From assembly GCF_003048835.2 (NCBI RefSeq), contig NZ_CP060705.1:1364001-1428000 (forward strand): a stretch of 64,000 bases of DNA. Reading direction: 5' to 3'. Position numbers and translations under genes: made by a program. Origin of the DNA: Campylobacter concisus (GTDB taxonomy: Bacteria; Campylobacterota; Campylobacteria; Campylobacterales; Campylobacteraceae). The notes under the pieces were generated by a model. That model ran no database searches and was not told where the DNA came from. It saw nothing but the letters and a program-made list of their open reading frames with translations. Below, piece by piece: positions 35,267 through 44,411 of the stretch (within the stretch, counting starts at the first letter, position 1; each line of letters starts with the position of its first letter).

Positions 35267-36725
35267 AAATTTCTTCAAAAAAGTAGGCTTCGCTTAGTTT
35301 AAAAGCAAGCTCTTTTAGCTCATCTTCGCTTAAATTTACGCCCTTTGCGATCTCTTTAAAGCTAGTCTTGCCGTCAAATTTCAAAGCGGCTTTGATCTCT
35401 TCAACGCTTAAGCTAAGCTTGCCATTTAGCTCATTTGCCAAAGAAATAACTGGCAAACTAGCCTCCAAAAAATATCCTAGATACGCTGCTGCTCTAGGCT
35501 TTAGCCTAGTTTTTTTAGGCTCATAATCAAGCGCAATAAGCTTTGATGATGAAATTTTAGTGTTTTGATCATTTAAAATTTCAAGTAGCCCCATAAAGGC
35601 TTCGCTCTCGCTCTCACCAAGTGCAGCCTTTGCTTCGTTTAAATTTAGACTTTGCGGGTAGGCCTTGCTTAAAATTTCTTGCGTTTTTGTCCTTGGTTGT
35701 TCGCTAAAGTAGGCAAAATTTAGGCTATTTAGCTCGCTCTCTCCAAGCACCGCGTCAAAATCATCAGCGCCTTCAAGCCTTTCTTTGTGAGCGATGAGGC
35801 TTTTTCTAAAGGATCTATTAAACAAAAAGTCGTTTAGCTGCTCTTTTTTGATGCGAGTGTTGTAGCTTTGCTCGATGTGCGCGTCAAATCGGTAAATCCC
35901 AGTCGAGCTTGCAAAGATATCGTTTAGTGAGGCGTCTATGACGTAGCAAAGTCCGTGTTTATCGATGTGCCTAGCAAATTTATGAAAGTAAGTTGGCTCG
36001 TTGCTCGCCTCCAAAAAGTCGTGCAAAATGTAATAATCACTCCCCTTTGCGATGATGCCTTGCAAGAAATTTAGCTGCGTCAAAAGCAGTTTCATGCTGT
36101 CTTTATAGACGACGTCGCTTTGGTTTTGCAGGCTAAATTTCAAATAATCCTGCAAGAAATTTAACTCTTCTTTGACGTGAGGAAGTGAGTCTTTATCGCC
36201 CCTATTTGCGCTCGCAAAAAGCATGAAATCTCTTAAGATATCAAGGCTCTTCCAGCCTGGGTAGGTGTTATAAGAGACGTAGGCGATGCCATCTTTGCTA
36301 AGTAGCGCCTTTATCGTTGCAAGTAGCGCGTCTCTTACGTTTGGGCTCACCCAGCTATAAACGCCGTGAGCGATGATGTAGTCAAACTCGCCAAGCTCTT
36401 TGATATCGTGCTCATTCATGTGCAAAAAGTCGCGCTCAAAAAGGGTGAAATTTTTTAAATTCATCTTCTTTGCGATCTTGTTGCCCTCTTCTACTTGGTG
36501 GCTTGAGATATCGATGCCAACGACCTTTGCCTCTTTGTGCGAAGCTGCAAATGGCAAGATGTTGCCACCGTATGATGAACCAAGCTCAAGCACTCTAGCG
36601 TCTTTTAAATTTGCCGCCTTTAGCCCAAGAAATTTAGCAACCGCCTCTATCCTAACAGGCGAGCAGTCGCTAAATGCAGCTGAGAAATAAGGAATTTCAT
36701 CGTAAGCTTTTTTTGCCTTGTTCAT
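35265..36725 (-). CDS. Class I SAM methyltransferase with methyltransferase-regulatory domain
   Basis: The product has 486 residues. N-terminal Rossmann methyltransferase: motif I VLELGSSYGGNILPFA, then VVGIDISSHQVEEG, and EFDYIIAHGVYSW. The middle (about residues 210-320) fits the MethyTransf_Reg domain (PF10119 type), followed by a C-terminal winged-helix-like part. Homologues in Campylobacter and Helicobacter are annotated as methyltransferase regulatory domain proteins with unknown substrate. The start overlaps the serC stop (TGATG). Confidence 0.75.
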   Translation of the reverse strand: MNKAKKAYDEIPYFSAAFSDCSPVRIEAVAKFLGLKAANLKDARVLELGSSYGGNILPFAASHKEAKVVGIDISSHQVEEGNKIAKKMNLKNFTLFERDFLHMNEHDIKELGEFDYIIAHGVYSWVSPNVRDALLATIKALLSKDGIAYVSYNTYPGWKSLDILRDFMLFASANRGDKDSLPHVKEELNFLQDYLKFSLQNQSDVVYKDSMKLLLTQLNFLQGIIAKGSDYYILHDFLEASNEPTYFHKFARHIDKHGLCYVIDASLNDIFASSTGIYRFDAHIEQSYNTRIKKEQLNDFLFNRSFRKSLIAHKERLEGADDFDAVLGESELNSLNFAYFSEQPRTKTQEILSKAYPQSLNLNEAKAALGESESEAFMGLLEILNDQNTKISSSKLIALDYEPKKTRLKPRAAAYLGYFLEASLPVISLANELNGKLSLSVEEIKAALKFDGKTSFKEIAKGVNLSEDELKELAFKLSEAYFFEEI

Positions 36726-37804
36726 CAGCCATGCTTTCTGGCAAATTCTCTCATAAACTCGCCAAGTTTCTCGACGTCGCTTTGGCTAACGGCGTTGTAG
36801 ATAGAGGCTCTTATGCCGCCAAGATGTCTGTGACCTTTTAGTCCAAGCATGCCCTCTTTTAGCGCTTCTTCGACGAAAACTGGCTCAAGCGCATGATCTT
36901 TTGGTATCGTAAAGCTCACGTTCATATCTGATCTGCTTGATTTTTTAGCGTGACCCACGTAAAAGCCATTTGAGCTATCGATAATATTATAAAGTGTGCT
37001 TGCTTTTTTGGCGTTTATCTTCTCAACCTCAGCAAGTCCGCCAAGATCTAGTAGGTGCTGCATAGTTAAATTTAAAAGATAAATTCCAAAAGTTGGCGGT
37101 GTGTTGTAAAGCGAGTTTGCCTCTGCGTGCGTTTTGTAGCGCAAAAACATAGGGACGTTTTGGCTGCTCACGCGATCAACTAGATCTTTTCTTAAAATGA
37201 TGATAGTCACGCCGCTTGGGCCTGCATTTTTCTGAGCGCCGCCATAAAGCAAGCCGATACTGCTAAAATCAAGCGGTCTAGCAAAAAAATCGCTCGAAGC
37301 ATCGACAACTAGGGGCGATTTGGTCTTTGGCATAGATTTATACTGAGTGCCATAGATCGTATTATTTGAGCAGATGTAGGCGTAGTCAGCGTCATCGCTA
37401 AATTTCACCTCAGGGATATAAGAGAAATTTTCATCCTCACTGCTTGCGACGACATCTACATTTACGCCAAGCACTTTTGCCTCTTTGATCGCTTTGTTTG
37501 TCCAAACGCCGGTGTTTGCGTACTGCGCATTGCCACCTTGATATAAATTCATCGGTATCATGCTAAATTGCAAATGTGCGCCACCTTGCAAAAATAAAAT
37601 TTCATACTCATCGCCGATACCATAAAGCTTTCTTATCTTCTCCATCGCACCAAAGTGGATCTCCTCGAAGGTCTTGCTTCTGTGGCTGATCTCCATGATC
37701 GAGTAGCCCTCGCCTCTATAGTCGGTAAATTCGGCCTTTGCGTGCTCTAAAACGTCTAGTGGTATCGCGCTTGGGCCTGCGCTAAAGTTGATTTTTCTAC
37801 TCAT
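36725..37804 (-). CDS. serC: Phosphoserine aminotransferase
   Basis: The product has 359 residues. SerC signatures: [10 protein letters not shown] at the start, [15 protein letters not shown], the PLP-lysine in [14 protein letters not shown] and [14 protein letters not shown] near the end. It converts 3-phosphohydroxypyruvate with glutamate to phosphoserine, and acts also in pyridoxal-5-phosphate synthesis. The downstream partner serB is at 54962. It is in an operon-like run ubiE-xseA-serC. Confidence 0.96.
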   Translation of the reverse strand: MSRKINFSAGPSAIPLDVLEHAKAEFTDYRGEGYSIMEISHRSKTFEEIHFGAMEKIRKLYGIGDEYEILFLQGGAHLQFSMIPMNLYQGGNAQYANTGVWTNKAIKEAKVLGVNVDVVASSEDENFSYIPEVKFSDDADYAYICSNNTIYGTQYKSMPKTKSPLVVDASSDFFARPLDFSSIGLLYGGAQKNAGPSGVTIIILRKDLVDRVSSQNVPMFLRYKTHAEANSLYNTPPTFGIYLLNLTMQHLLDLGGLAEVEKINAKKASTLYNIIDSSNGFYVGHAKKSSRSDMNVSFTIPKDHALEPVFVEEALKEGMLGLKGHRHLGGIRASIYNAVSQSDVEKLGEFMREFARKHG

Positions 37805-37806
37805 TT

Positions 37807-38973
37807 TTACTCCTTGATAATTGCTTTTTTATGTGTATTTTGCGAGATAAGCTCGATCTCATCATTGAGATTTAAATCCCTAAGATCAGCTCTCTTGCCA
37901 TCTTTTCTAACCTCGATAAGCCCCTTCGTGCTCTCAAAAAAGAGCTCCCTCATCTCGTAGGCTTTCTCCAAAGAGCCAAGGGCTGAGCCAAGAAGCAAGA
38001 TCTTTCTTTGCACGGCGTTTGTTAGGGCATTTTGCTTGTTTGCTACCTCGCTAAATTTTAGCTCGATCCTAGCTTTTAGAGCGTTTGATGAAAATTTAGA
38101 AAGTAATAAATTTAATAAATTTTGCTTCTTTGTGATCTTTAAATTTAAAGCGCTATCAAGATGGTCGCTGAGCCTGTCAAGATACTGAAAAAACGCCTCT
38201 TCATCAGGCAAAAGATCAAGCATGGCTGCACTTGGCGTAAGAGATCTGCGGTCTGCTACAAAGTCGCTTATAACGTAGTCGATCTCGTGGCCGATAGCGC
38301 TTATGACTGGCGTTTTTGTAGCGTAAATTTCACGTGCCAAACCCTCGTCGTTAAAGCACCAAAGGTCTTCTTTGCTGCCGCCTCCGCGCGCCAAAACGAT
38401 CACATCAACGCCGTATTTATCGGCTTTTCTCAAGGCTTTTATAAGCGAGCTTGGGGCATTTTCGCCCTGAGTTAGTGCGTCAAATATATAAATTTCACTT
38501 AGCCTCCAGCGGCTCGTGACGACTTTTAGCATGTCCTGAAGTGCAGCCGAAGTGGCGCTTGTGACAAGGGCTATTTTTTTAGGTAAATTTGGTATCTCTT
38601 TTTTTGCACCGATGTCAAAAAGCCCCTCGTTTTCGAGCTTTTCTTTAAGCTGTCTAAACGCAAGCTCAAGCTCGCCCTCGCCATCTGGCAGCATAGCACT
38701 AGCCACTAGCTGATACGACCCACTTGGCGAATAAATGGTCACTTTGCCATAAATTTTGACCTTCAAGCCCTCTTTTGGCAGGAATTTTACCTTTTGGTTA
38801 TTCATACGATACATCACGGCTGAGATGCTTGACTTTTCGTCCTTTAGTGTGAAGTACCAGTGCCCAGAGGCATGCTTTGTTAGGCGCGAAATTTCGCCAC
38901 TTACCTCGACGTAGTCAAGGGTTGCCTCAAGCAGTGCCTTTGCTTTTTCGTTTAGCTCAGATACGCTAAGCAT
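37807..38973 (-). CDS. xseA: Exodeoxyribonuclease VII large subunit
   Basis: The product has 388 residues. The N-terminal OB-fold ([22 protein letters not shown]) is followed by the catalytic core with [31 protein letters not shown] and [20 protein letters not shown], then a coiled coil and a short C-terminus. It is shorter than E. coli XseA (456), usual in Epsilonproteobacteria. With XseB it degrades single-stranded DNA. xseB is not adjacent. The start overlaps ubiE by eight bases. Confidence 0.93.
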   Translation of the reverse strand: MLSVSELNEKAKALLEATLDYVEVSGEISRLTKHASGHWYFTLKDEKSSISAVMYRMNNQKVKFLPKEGLKVKIYGKVTIYSPSGSYQLVASAMLPDGEGELELAFRQLKEKLENEGLFDIGAKKEIPNLPKKIALVTSATSAALQDMLKVVTSRWRLSEIYIFDALTQGENAPSSLIKALRKADKYGVDVIVLARGGGSKEDLWCFNDEGLAREIYATKTPVISAIGHEIDYVISDFVADRRSLTPSAAMLDLLPDEEAFFQYLDRLSDHLDSALNLKITKKQNLLNLLLSKFSSNALKARIELKFSEVANKQNALTNAVQRKILLLGSALGSLEKAYEMRELFFESTKGLIEVRKDGKRADLRDLNLNDEIELISQNTHKKAIIKE

Positions 38974-39688
38974 TGATCTCTTTGACCTTTTTGGCGATAA
39001 ATAGCGTCGAGATATCCATGCTAAAGCCCTTGCAAAGCTCTATCTCAAAGCCAGCCTCTATAAGCTCGTCGCAAAAGCTCTTTGCATCGAGGAAATTTTC
39101 TATCGAGCTTGGTAGATACTCATACGCCTCTTTGTTTTTTGAGATAAAGCCGCCTATACTTGGTAAAATTTTACTTAGGTAAAAATCTCTTAATGAGGTT
39201 ATTAAGCCCTTTTTCTGGCGCTTTGTAAATTCGAGCACGACGACGTAGCCGCCATCAGCCAAGACCCTGTTAAACTCTCTTAGTGCAGCCTTTCGCTCGA
39301 CCACGTTTCTGATGCCGTAGCTTATGCTTAAAATTTGAGCCTCACCGCTTGCAAGCGTTGTATTATCAGCGTAGGCCTCTATAAATTTAAAATTTGGAAA
39401 TTTCGCCCTCGCCTCTTTTAGCATGCCGCTTGATGGGTCGATGCCAGTTAGGTTTTTTACCTCAACGCCAAATTCTTTTGAAATTTCACTCCAAAGCCCC
39501 ATCATATCGCCAGTGCCGCAAGCCACATCCACGATATTTATGCTTTTATTTTTAAAAATTTCTAGCATATACCTGCAGGCAAATTTCCTCCAGCTCACAT
39601 CCACGCCAAGGCTTAGCACCCTGTTTGCGACGTCGTAAGTCGGAGCGATCTGGTTAAACATATCAACTATCTTTTCTTGTTTTTGCAT
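38966..39688 (-). CDS. ubiE: Demethylmenaquinone/ubiquinone methyltransferase
   Basis: The product has 240 residues. Motifs: FNQIAPTYDVANRVLSLG, VDVACGTGDMMGLW (SAM motif I), GIDPSSGMLKEAR and ISYGIRNVVERKAALREFNRVL. It methylates the ring of the respiratory quinone; Campylobacter uses menaquinone, so demethylmenaquinone is the likely substrate. It leads the ubiE-xseA-serC run. Confidence 0.93.
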   Translation of the reverse strand: MQKQEKIVDMFNQIAPTYDVANRVLSLGVDVSWRKFACRYMLEIFKNKSINIVDVACGTGDMMGLWSEISKEFGVEVKNLTGIDPSSGMLKEARAKFPNFKFIEAYADNTTLASGEAQILSISYGIRNVVERKAALREFNRVLADGGYVVVLEFTKRQKKGLITSLRDFYLSKILPSIGGFISKNKEAYEYLPSSIENFLDAKSFCDELIEAGFEIELCKGFSMDISTLFIAKKVKEINA

Positions 39689-39701
39689 AAATTTTAGACC
39701 T

Positions 39702-41108
39702 TTATATGTAGTAAATTTTTAAATTTCGCGAGATCTTGCGAGTTGCTTTTATAAATTTAAGCCGTTTTTTTAGTATCTCTTCTCTAGTTTTGTAAATTTG
39801 TTTGTAAATTTTGCTCTCAAGTTTTTCTTTGCCGGCAACCTCTGGCAAGCGCTCTAAGATGCCAAGCCAAACGTCATAGTCTTGAAGCGCACCAAAGATC
39901 TCTTGCATATCTTTTAGCCGCTCTTCATACTTTTTAAGCCCGTCAAAATAAAAAATCTCACTCAAAAACTCGTAGGTATATCTCACCTTTTTAAGCTCGA
40001 TCCTGATCTTGTGAAAGCTCTCATTTGGGCAGTCTTGATCTAGGCTTTTTAGCCTCTTTTGAGCCAAAACTAGAAGCGTTCTTAGCTTAAACGAACCAAG
40101 TCGCGAAAGGCTTACATCAAAGAGCTTTGATCTATAAAACTCGCCCTCGTTTAAAAATATCTCCCACTCTTTTAAAAATGCGTAGTTTTCCTCGTCACTC
40201 AGGTAGCTTTTAATGTTTTCATACTCTAAATTTAGAGCCTTTTGCACAAAGTAAATAAGCTCATTTGCGTGCTTTTGCTCGCTTAAAAAGCCTAGAAAAA
40301 TGTCAAGGTCTCGCTTTTTGTTGGTTGAATTTGTCAAAATTTTAAAATTCTCTCCAAAAAAGAGCGTCACTTTCTCATCAAAAACGCCGTTAAAAATTTT
40401 AAGTAACGACCTAACTTTTCTTAAATTTACTCGCAGGTTGTGCAAAATTTCTTCGTCGTGATCTTGCAGATAGTCACTCTTTAGCCTCTTTATCTCTTTA
40501 TATATGCTTAAAAATAAAGCTCTAAGTGCCTCGCCACTTTTTAAATTCGCAGTAAAATTTGGCGAAATTTCTTTGTTTTTAAAGACATTGTAGGCTCTTT
40601 TGTAGTCGATTTGTTCATTTTCGTTTGCGTGGATGGCTAGAAATTTGTTTTTATATCTTTTATCGCAGGTGACATCGGCCTTACAAAACTGCTCCAAAAA
40701 TGGTGGCAGTTTAAAATAGACAGCCTCGTTTTCATCACTAAATTCTATTTCAAATGTGCAAAGTCCGTTTAAACCGTCTTTAAAAACGTCAATGTTGCAT
40801 GGATTATTGTTTAGCCGAAAAATGTATCTATCTTTGGTGATTACGCGTCCGATACAGTTTTTTAGGGCCTTTTTAAACTCGGCCTTTTCGCAAAATTCCT
40901 CATTTTCTTCTCTTATAAGATCTTTGCCAACCTTGATCGTTTTTATAAATTTACCCTCTTCACTTCTGAAGCGGATCTCTTCATTTTGCGTGATCTTGGT
41001 GTAAAACTGAGAAATTTCAAGGTGCTTAAAAACTACTCCAGCATCTTTTAGAAAATCTAGAATTTGAGAATTTTTGAGTAAAAATTTACGCTCTATCTCC
41101 AAACCCAC
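39702..41108 (-). CDS. CYTH-CHAD domain protein (inorganic triphosphatase-like)
   Basis: The product has 468 residues in two parts. The N-terminal CYTH domain opens with EIERKFLLK, the ExExK signature of triphosphate-tunnel enzymes, and has further basic strands (RFRSEEGKFIKTIKVG, ITKDRYIFRLN). The C-terminal CHAD domain (from about 180) is helical with conserved histidines and arginines (HNLRVNLRKVRSLLKIF and FHKIRIELKKVRYTYEFLSEIF). CYTH proteins of this type cleave inorganic triphosphate, while CHAD domains bind polyphosphate. The gene stands alone before ubiE; perR ends upstream behind a terminator. Role likely in polyphosphate metabolism. Confidence 0.82.
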   Translation of the reverse strand: MGLEIERKFLLKNSQILDFLKDAGVVFKHLEISQFYTKITQNEEIRFRSEEGKFIKTIKVGKDLIREENEEFCEKAEFKKALKNCIGRVITKDRYIFRLNNNPCNIDVFKDGLNGLCTFEIEFSDENEAVYFKLPPFLEQFCKADVTCDKRYKNKFLAIHANENEQIDYKRAYNVFKNKEISPNFTANLKSGEALRALFLSIYKEIKRLKSDYLQDHDEEILHNLRVNLRKVRSLLKIFNGVFDEKVTLFFGENFKILTNSTNKKRDLDIFLGFLSEQKHANELIYFVQKALNLEYENIKSYLSDEENYAFLKEWEIFLNEGEFYRSKLFDVSLSRLGSFKLRTLLVLAQKRLKSLDQDCPNESFHKIRIELKKVRYTYEFLSEIFYFDGLKKYEERLKDMQEIFGALQDYDVWLGILERLPEVAGKEKLESKIYKQIYKTREEILKKRLKFIKATRKISRNLKIYYI

Positions 41109-41204
41109 ATTTTTCTCCGAAATTTTTTGTTTATTTTAGCAAGTTAGTGCTTAAAATAATGAGAAAAATGCTAATTTTAGGCTTTTTTGAAGTGTTTTAT
41201 GAAG

Positions 41205-41240
41205 AAAAAAATTTATGTTGCATTATGCAACATAAATTTT
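41205..41240 (-). terminator. Rho-independent terminator of perR
   Basis: A perfect 16-base inverted repeat with a single-base loop: AAAATTTATGTTGCAT (41208-41223), T, ATGCAACATAAATTTT (41225-41240). Read on the minus strand it begins four bases past the perR stop and ends in a run of T. It separates the dxs-perR end from the CYTH gene. Confidence 0.85.
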
Positions 41241-41243
41241 GCC

Positions 41244-41654
41244 TTATCGGCAGTGCTTACAGCTTTTTACGCTAGCAACGATATTTAGGCGCTCGATGAT
41301 GTTACCGATCTTTTTTTCAAGCGCTTCTTGGTATTTGCCAAGCTCTGAGTCATCATAGCTCATATCCTCGACGCTACCGCAGTTTTCGCAAACCACGTGG
41401 ATGTGCGGATGCTCGTAAATGTCGTATCTCGCCTTTTGATTGACGATATTTACCTCAACTACAAGGCCTTCGTCTTTTAGAGTGTTTAGGTTTTTATAGA
41501 CAGTTGCGAGCGAAACTGATGGATTTTCTTTCAAAATTTCATCATAAAGCTCATCGATCGTTGGATGTGTGTGACGATCAAGAATTCTCAAAACGCTAAG
41601 ACGCTGCGGCGTTACTTTAAGCCCAGACTGTTTTAGCAACGATACATATTGCAT
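41244..41654 (-). CDS. perR: PerR, peroxide-sensing Fur-family repressor
   Basis: The product has 136 residues. Winged helix at the N-terminus (VTPQRLSVLRILDR, SLATVYKNLNTL). The regulatory metal site residues are all present: H30, D78, H84, H86 and D97, the last being Asp as in PerR where Fur has Glu. Structural zinc cysteines lie at C89/C92 and C132/C135. PerR with Fe(II) represses katA, ahpC and related genes and is inactivated when peroxide oxidises a metal-site histidine. It follows dxs, as in C. jejuni (Cj0321-Cj0322), and ends in the strong terminator. Confidence 0.92.
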   Translation of the reverse strand: MQYVSLLKQSGLKVTPQRLSVLRILDRHTHPTIDELYDEILKENPSVSLATVYKNLNTLKDEGLVVEVNIVNQKARYDIYEHPHIHVVCENCGSVEDMSYDDSELGKYQEALEKKIGNIIERLNIVASVKSCKHCR

Positions 41655-41725
41655 AATTTTCCCCTATACAAATTTTTGCTTTATGCTAGCAAAAGTAATA
41701 TTAAACGTTTCTTTATTAAATGATA

Positions 41726-43552
41726 TTAATTATTCTCTAGTAATTTTTGGGTAATTTGCTCAGCACTTATGCCAAGGCTCTCTTCGACCTCAGTTGTCGA
41801 GCCATGCTGGATAAATTTATCATCATACTCAAAGCTAACAACGCTTACATTTGATATGCCATTTTCTTGCAAAAAGGCACTTATAATCTCGCCAACGCCG
41901 CCTTTTTTAGCGCTATCGCTAAAGATATACCACTTTTTAGTGCGTTTTGCTAGCTCACATAAAAGCTCTCTATCAAGCGGCTTTACAAAGACTAGATCAA
42001 CAAGGATAGCTTCAAGCTTGCCAGCTAGTAAATTTCTAACCAAATTTGCCCTGCCAACGCCATTGCCATAGCCTAAAAATGCGGTCTCGCTCTTTGCATC
42101 AGCTAAAATTTCACCCTTGCCAAACTCAAGTGGCTTAGCTTTAAACTCACCTCTTAAGATAAATGCCCCGCGCGGATATCTAAATGCGCTAACGCCTTTA
42201 TAAGAGTAGGCAAATTCCATAACATTTTTCATGCTCTCTTCGCACCTTGGGGCAAAAAGAACCATATTTGGCACAGCGTTTAAAAAGCTAATGTCAAAAG
42301 CACCCTGATGTGTCTCGCCATCCTCACCCACGATGCCCGCCCTATCCATCGCAAATGTGATGTTTAAATTTAAGATAGAAGCGTCGTGAATGACCTGATC
42401 GTAGGCTCTTTGCATAAAGGTCGAGTATATCGCGACAAATGGCTTAAAGCCCTCTTTTGCCATAGCCGACATCGAGGTAACTGCGTGCTGCTCGGCTATC
42501 GCCACGTCCCAAAAGCGGTCTGGAAACTCATGTATGAGCGCGTCCATACCAGTGCCTGTTGGCATCGCAGCCGTTACGCCAACGATGTCGCTGTGCTCTC
42601 TTGCCATCTTTAAAAGCTGCTCGCTAAAGATCGCCGTGGCTGACTTGTTTGACTGTCTTTTTATAAATTCGCCACTTTTTAGATCAAACGGCCCAACTCC
42701 GTGCCAATTTTCATAATAACCCTCGGCAAATTCATACCCTTTACCCTTTAGCGTCTGCACGTGCACGATGACTGGTTTTTTCATGTTTTTGGCAGTTTCA
42801 AATGTACTAAGAAGCGCTGAGAGGTCGTGCCCATCGACTGGGCCTATGTACTCAAGTCCAAGCTCTTCAAAAAACATGCCAGGAGTGATGAGCCTGATGC
42901 CCTCCTCCATGCGTCTAGCCATGTAGGCTGCAGAGTCTGGCATGTAGCTTAAAAAGCGCTCGACCCTGCCTTTAAATTTTTGATAAAACTGCCCTGCCAT
43001 CATCTGGCTTAGATACTTGCTAAGTGCGCCTATTGGCTTACTTATGCTCATCTCGTTGTCGTTTAAGATGATGACGCAAGGATATTTTCTGTCCCCCAGC
43101 TCATTTAGTGCCTCGTACGCCATGCCGCCACTTAGCGAGCCATCGCCTATGACAGCCACTGGCAAGCGGTCTTCATTTTTTAGCCTGATCGCCTTTGCAG
43201 CGCCAACTGCAAGTGAAATGGACGTCGAGCTATGTCCTGCTACAAAGTAGTCAAATTTGCTCTCGCTTGGCTTTGTGTAGCCGCTGATACCGTTAAATTT
43301 CCTAAGCGTGTCAAAGCTATCCCAGCGCCCAGTTAGTAGCTTGTGTGCGTAGCTTTGGTGGCTCACATCAAAAATAAACGGATCTTTTGTAACATCAAAA
43401 ATTTTATGCATCGCAACGATGATCTCGACTGCACCGATGTTTGAGCTAAGATGACCGCCATTTTTGCTAACAGTGGCTAAAATTTTATCTCTGATGTCGT
43501 GGCAAAGCGCGTTTAGCTCATCGACATTTAGGCTTTTAACGTCTTTATTCAT
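41726..43552 (-). CDS. dxs: 1-deoxy-D-xylulose-5-phosphate synthase
   Basis: The product has 608 residues with the transketolase-like pattern: HLSSNIGAVEI, VSHQSYAHKLLTGR, the thiamine-diphosphate motif GDGSLSGGMAYEALNELG with NDNEMSIS, GPVDGHDL and IAEQHAVTSMSAM with MDRAGIVGEDGETHQGAFD. It joins pyruvate and glyceraldehyde-3-phosphate at the start of the MEP isoprenoid pathway. The start overlaps fliH by eight bases, which ties an isoprenoid gene to flagellar genes, an arrangement shared with C. jejuni. Confidence 0.96.
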   Translation of the reverse strand: MNKDVKSLNVDELNALCHDIRDKILATVSKNGGHLSSNIGAVEIIVAMHKIFDVTKDPFIFDVSHQSYAHKLLTGRWDSFDTLRKFNGISGYTKPSESKFDYFVAGHSSTSISLAVGAAKAIRLKNEDRLPVAVIGDGSLSGGMAYEALNELGDRKYPCVIILNDNEMSISKPIGALSKYLSQMMAGQFYQKFKGRVERFLSYMPDSAAYMARRMEEGIRLITPGMFFEELGLEYIGPVDGHDLSALLSTFETAKNMKKPVIVHVQTLKGKGYEFAEGYYENWHGVGPFDLKSGEFIKRQSNKSATAIFSEQLLKMAREHSDIVGVTAAMPTGTGMDALIHEFPDRFWDVAIAEQHAVTSMSAMAKEGFKPFVAIYSTFMQRAYDQVIHDASILNLNITFAMDRAGIVGEDGETHQGAFDISFLNAVPNMVLFAPRCEESMKNVMEFAYSYKGVSAFRYPRGAFILRGEFKAKPLEFGKGEILADAKSETAFLGYGNGVGRANLVRNLLAGKLEAILVDLVFVKPLDRELLCELAKRTKKWYIFSDSAKKGGVGEIISAFLQENGISNVSVVSFEYDDKFIQHGSTTEVEESLGISAEQITQKLLENN

Positions 43553-44411
43553 TATTTACCAACATTTTTAGCTTTTCAAGCCTTGTTTGCATCGTCGCGT
43601 CGATGTTTCCGCCCTCGCTTATTATCACTACGCCACCTTTGCTTATAGCGTCGTCTGAGCAAACTTTAACGCGCTCATTTTTACTAAACTGCTCTCTTAG
43701 GTAGTCGCTATCCTCAGGATTTACGCGAATTTCTATGTTTTTTACGTCGCTTAGCTCTTTAATGAGTGAGCCAGCTAGGTGATGAGCGATCTGGCTAGAT
43801 GCGCTTGACACCTCTTTTTCTATCACCTCTTTTGCGATCTTTATCGCAGTTTGGCCAAGCTCGTCTTCGCTCTTTTTCAAAAACTCATCAAATTTAGCGT
43901 ACTGCTCATCTAACTTTGCAGCTGAAGCGTTAAATTTAGCCTCAAGCTCCCTTATCTTTGCCTCGTTTGCAGCGTTTGTTTGAGCGATGCCTTCGTTTTT
44001 GCCATCCTCTTTTGCACGGGCGATCTCAGCCTCAAGACGTTTTGCAAATTCACTCTCTTGATTTTCTATTTGCATTTGAAGCTTGATGATATTGCTGCTT
44101 AGCTCATCTGTCTTTTTAAGCAGCTCCTCGACAAAACTCGAGTCAAATCCAGGCTGGTGAGCTTGGCTATTTTGAGACTGAGGTGCAAAGTGATTTTGCA
44201 TATTTGGTTGCACTGGGTGTGACATCTGAGGTGCGAAATTTTCACCACCTTGCTCTAAGCTTTGTTCATTTAGCTCTTCACTAAGATTATTTTCTTCTAT
44301 CAAAACAGGTGTGCTATCTTGGGCTCTTTCGTTACTTCCAAGCACCTTAAATCTATAATTTTCTATAAAGTGAGCCGGTGAGGTCTCACTTGTTATTACG
44401 CTACTTTTCAT
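43545..44411 (-). CDS. fliH: FliH, flagellar export ATPase regulator
   Basis: The product has 288 residues. An N-terminal Gln/Asn/Pro-rich linker (about residues 60-100, QMSHPVQPNMQNHFAPQS...) is followed by a long helical coiled coil (about 105-185) and a C-terminal FliH/V-ATPase-E-like domain (IAKEVIEKEVSSAS, NIEIRVNPEDSDYLREQF, SKGGVVIISEGGNIDATMQTRLEKL). FliH holds the FliI ATPase and links it to the C-ring. Identification by position and C-terminal motif; the Q-rich linker is longer than in enteric FliH. Confidence 0.88.
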   Translation of the reverse strand: MKSSVITSETSPAHFIENYRFKVLGSNERAQDSTPVLIEENNLSEELNEQSLEQGGENFAPQMSHPVQPNMQNHFAPQSQNSQAHQPGFDSSFVEELLKKTDELSSNIIKLQMQIENQESEFAKRLEAEIARAKEDGKNEGIAQTNAANEAKIRELEAKFNASAAKLDEQYAKFDEFLKKSEDELGQTAIKIAKEVIEKEVSSASSQIAHHLAGSLIKELSDVKNIEIRVNPEDSDYLREQFSKNERVKVCSDDAISKGGVVIISEGGNIDATMQTRLEKLKMLVNNE

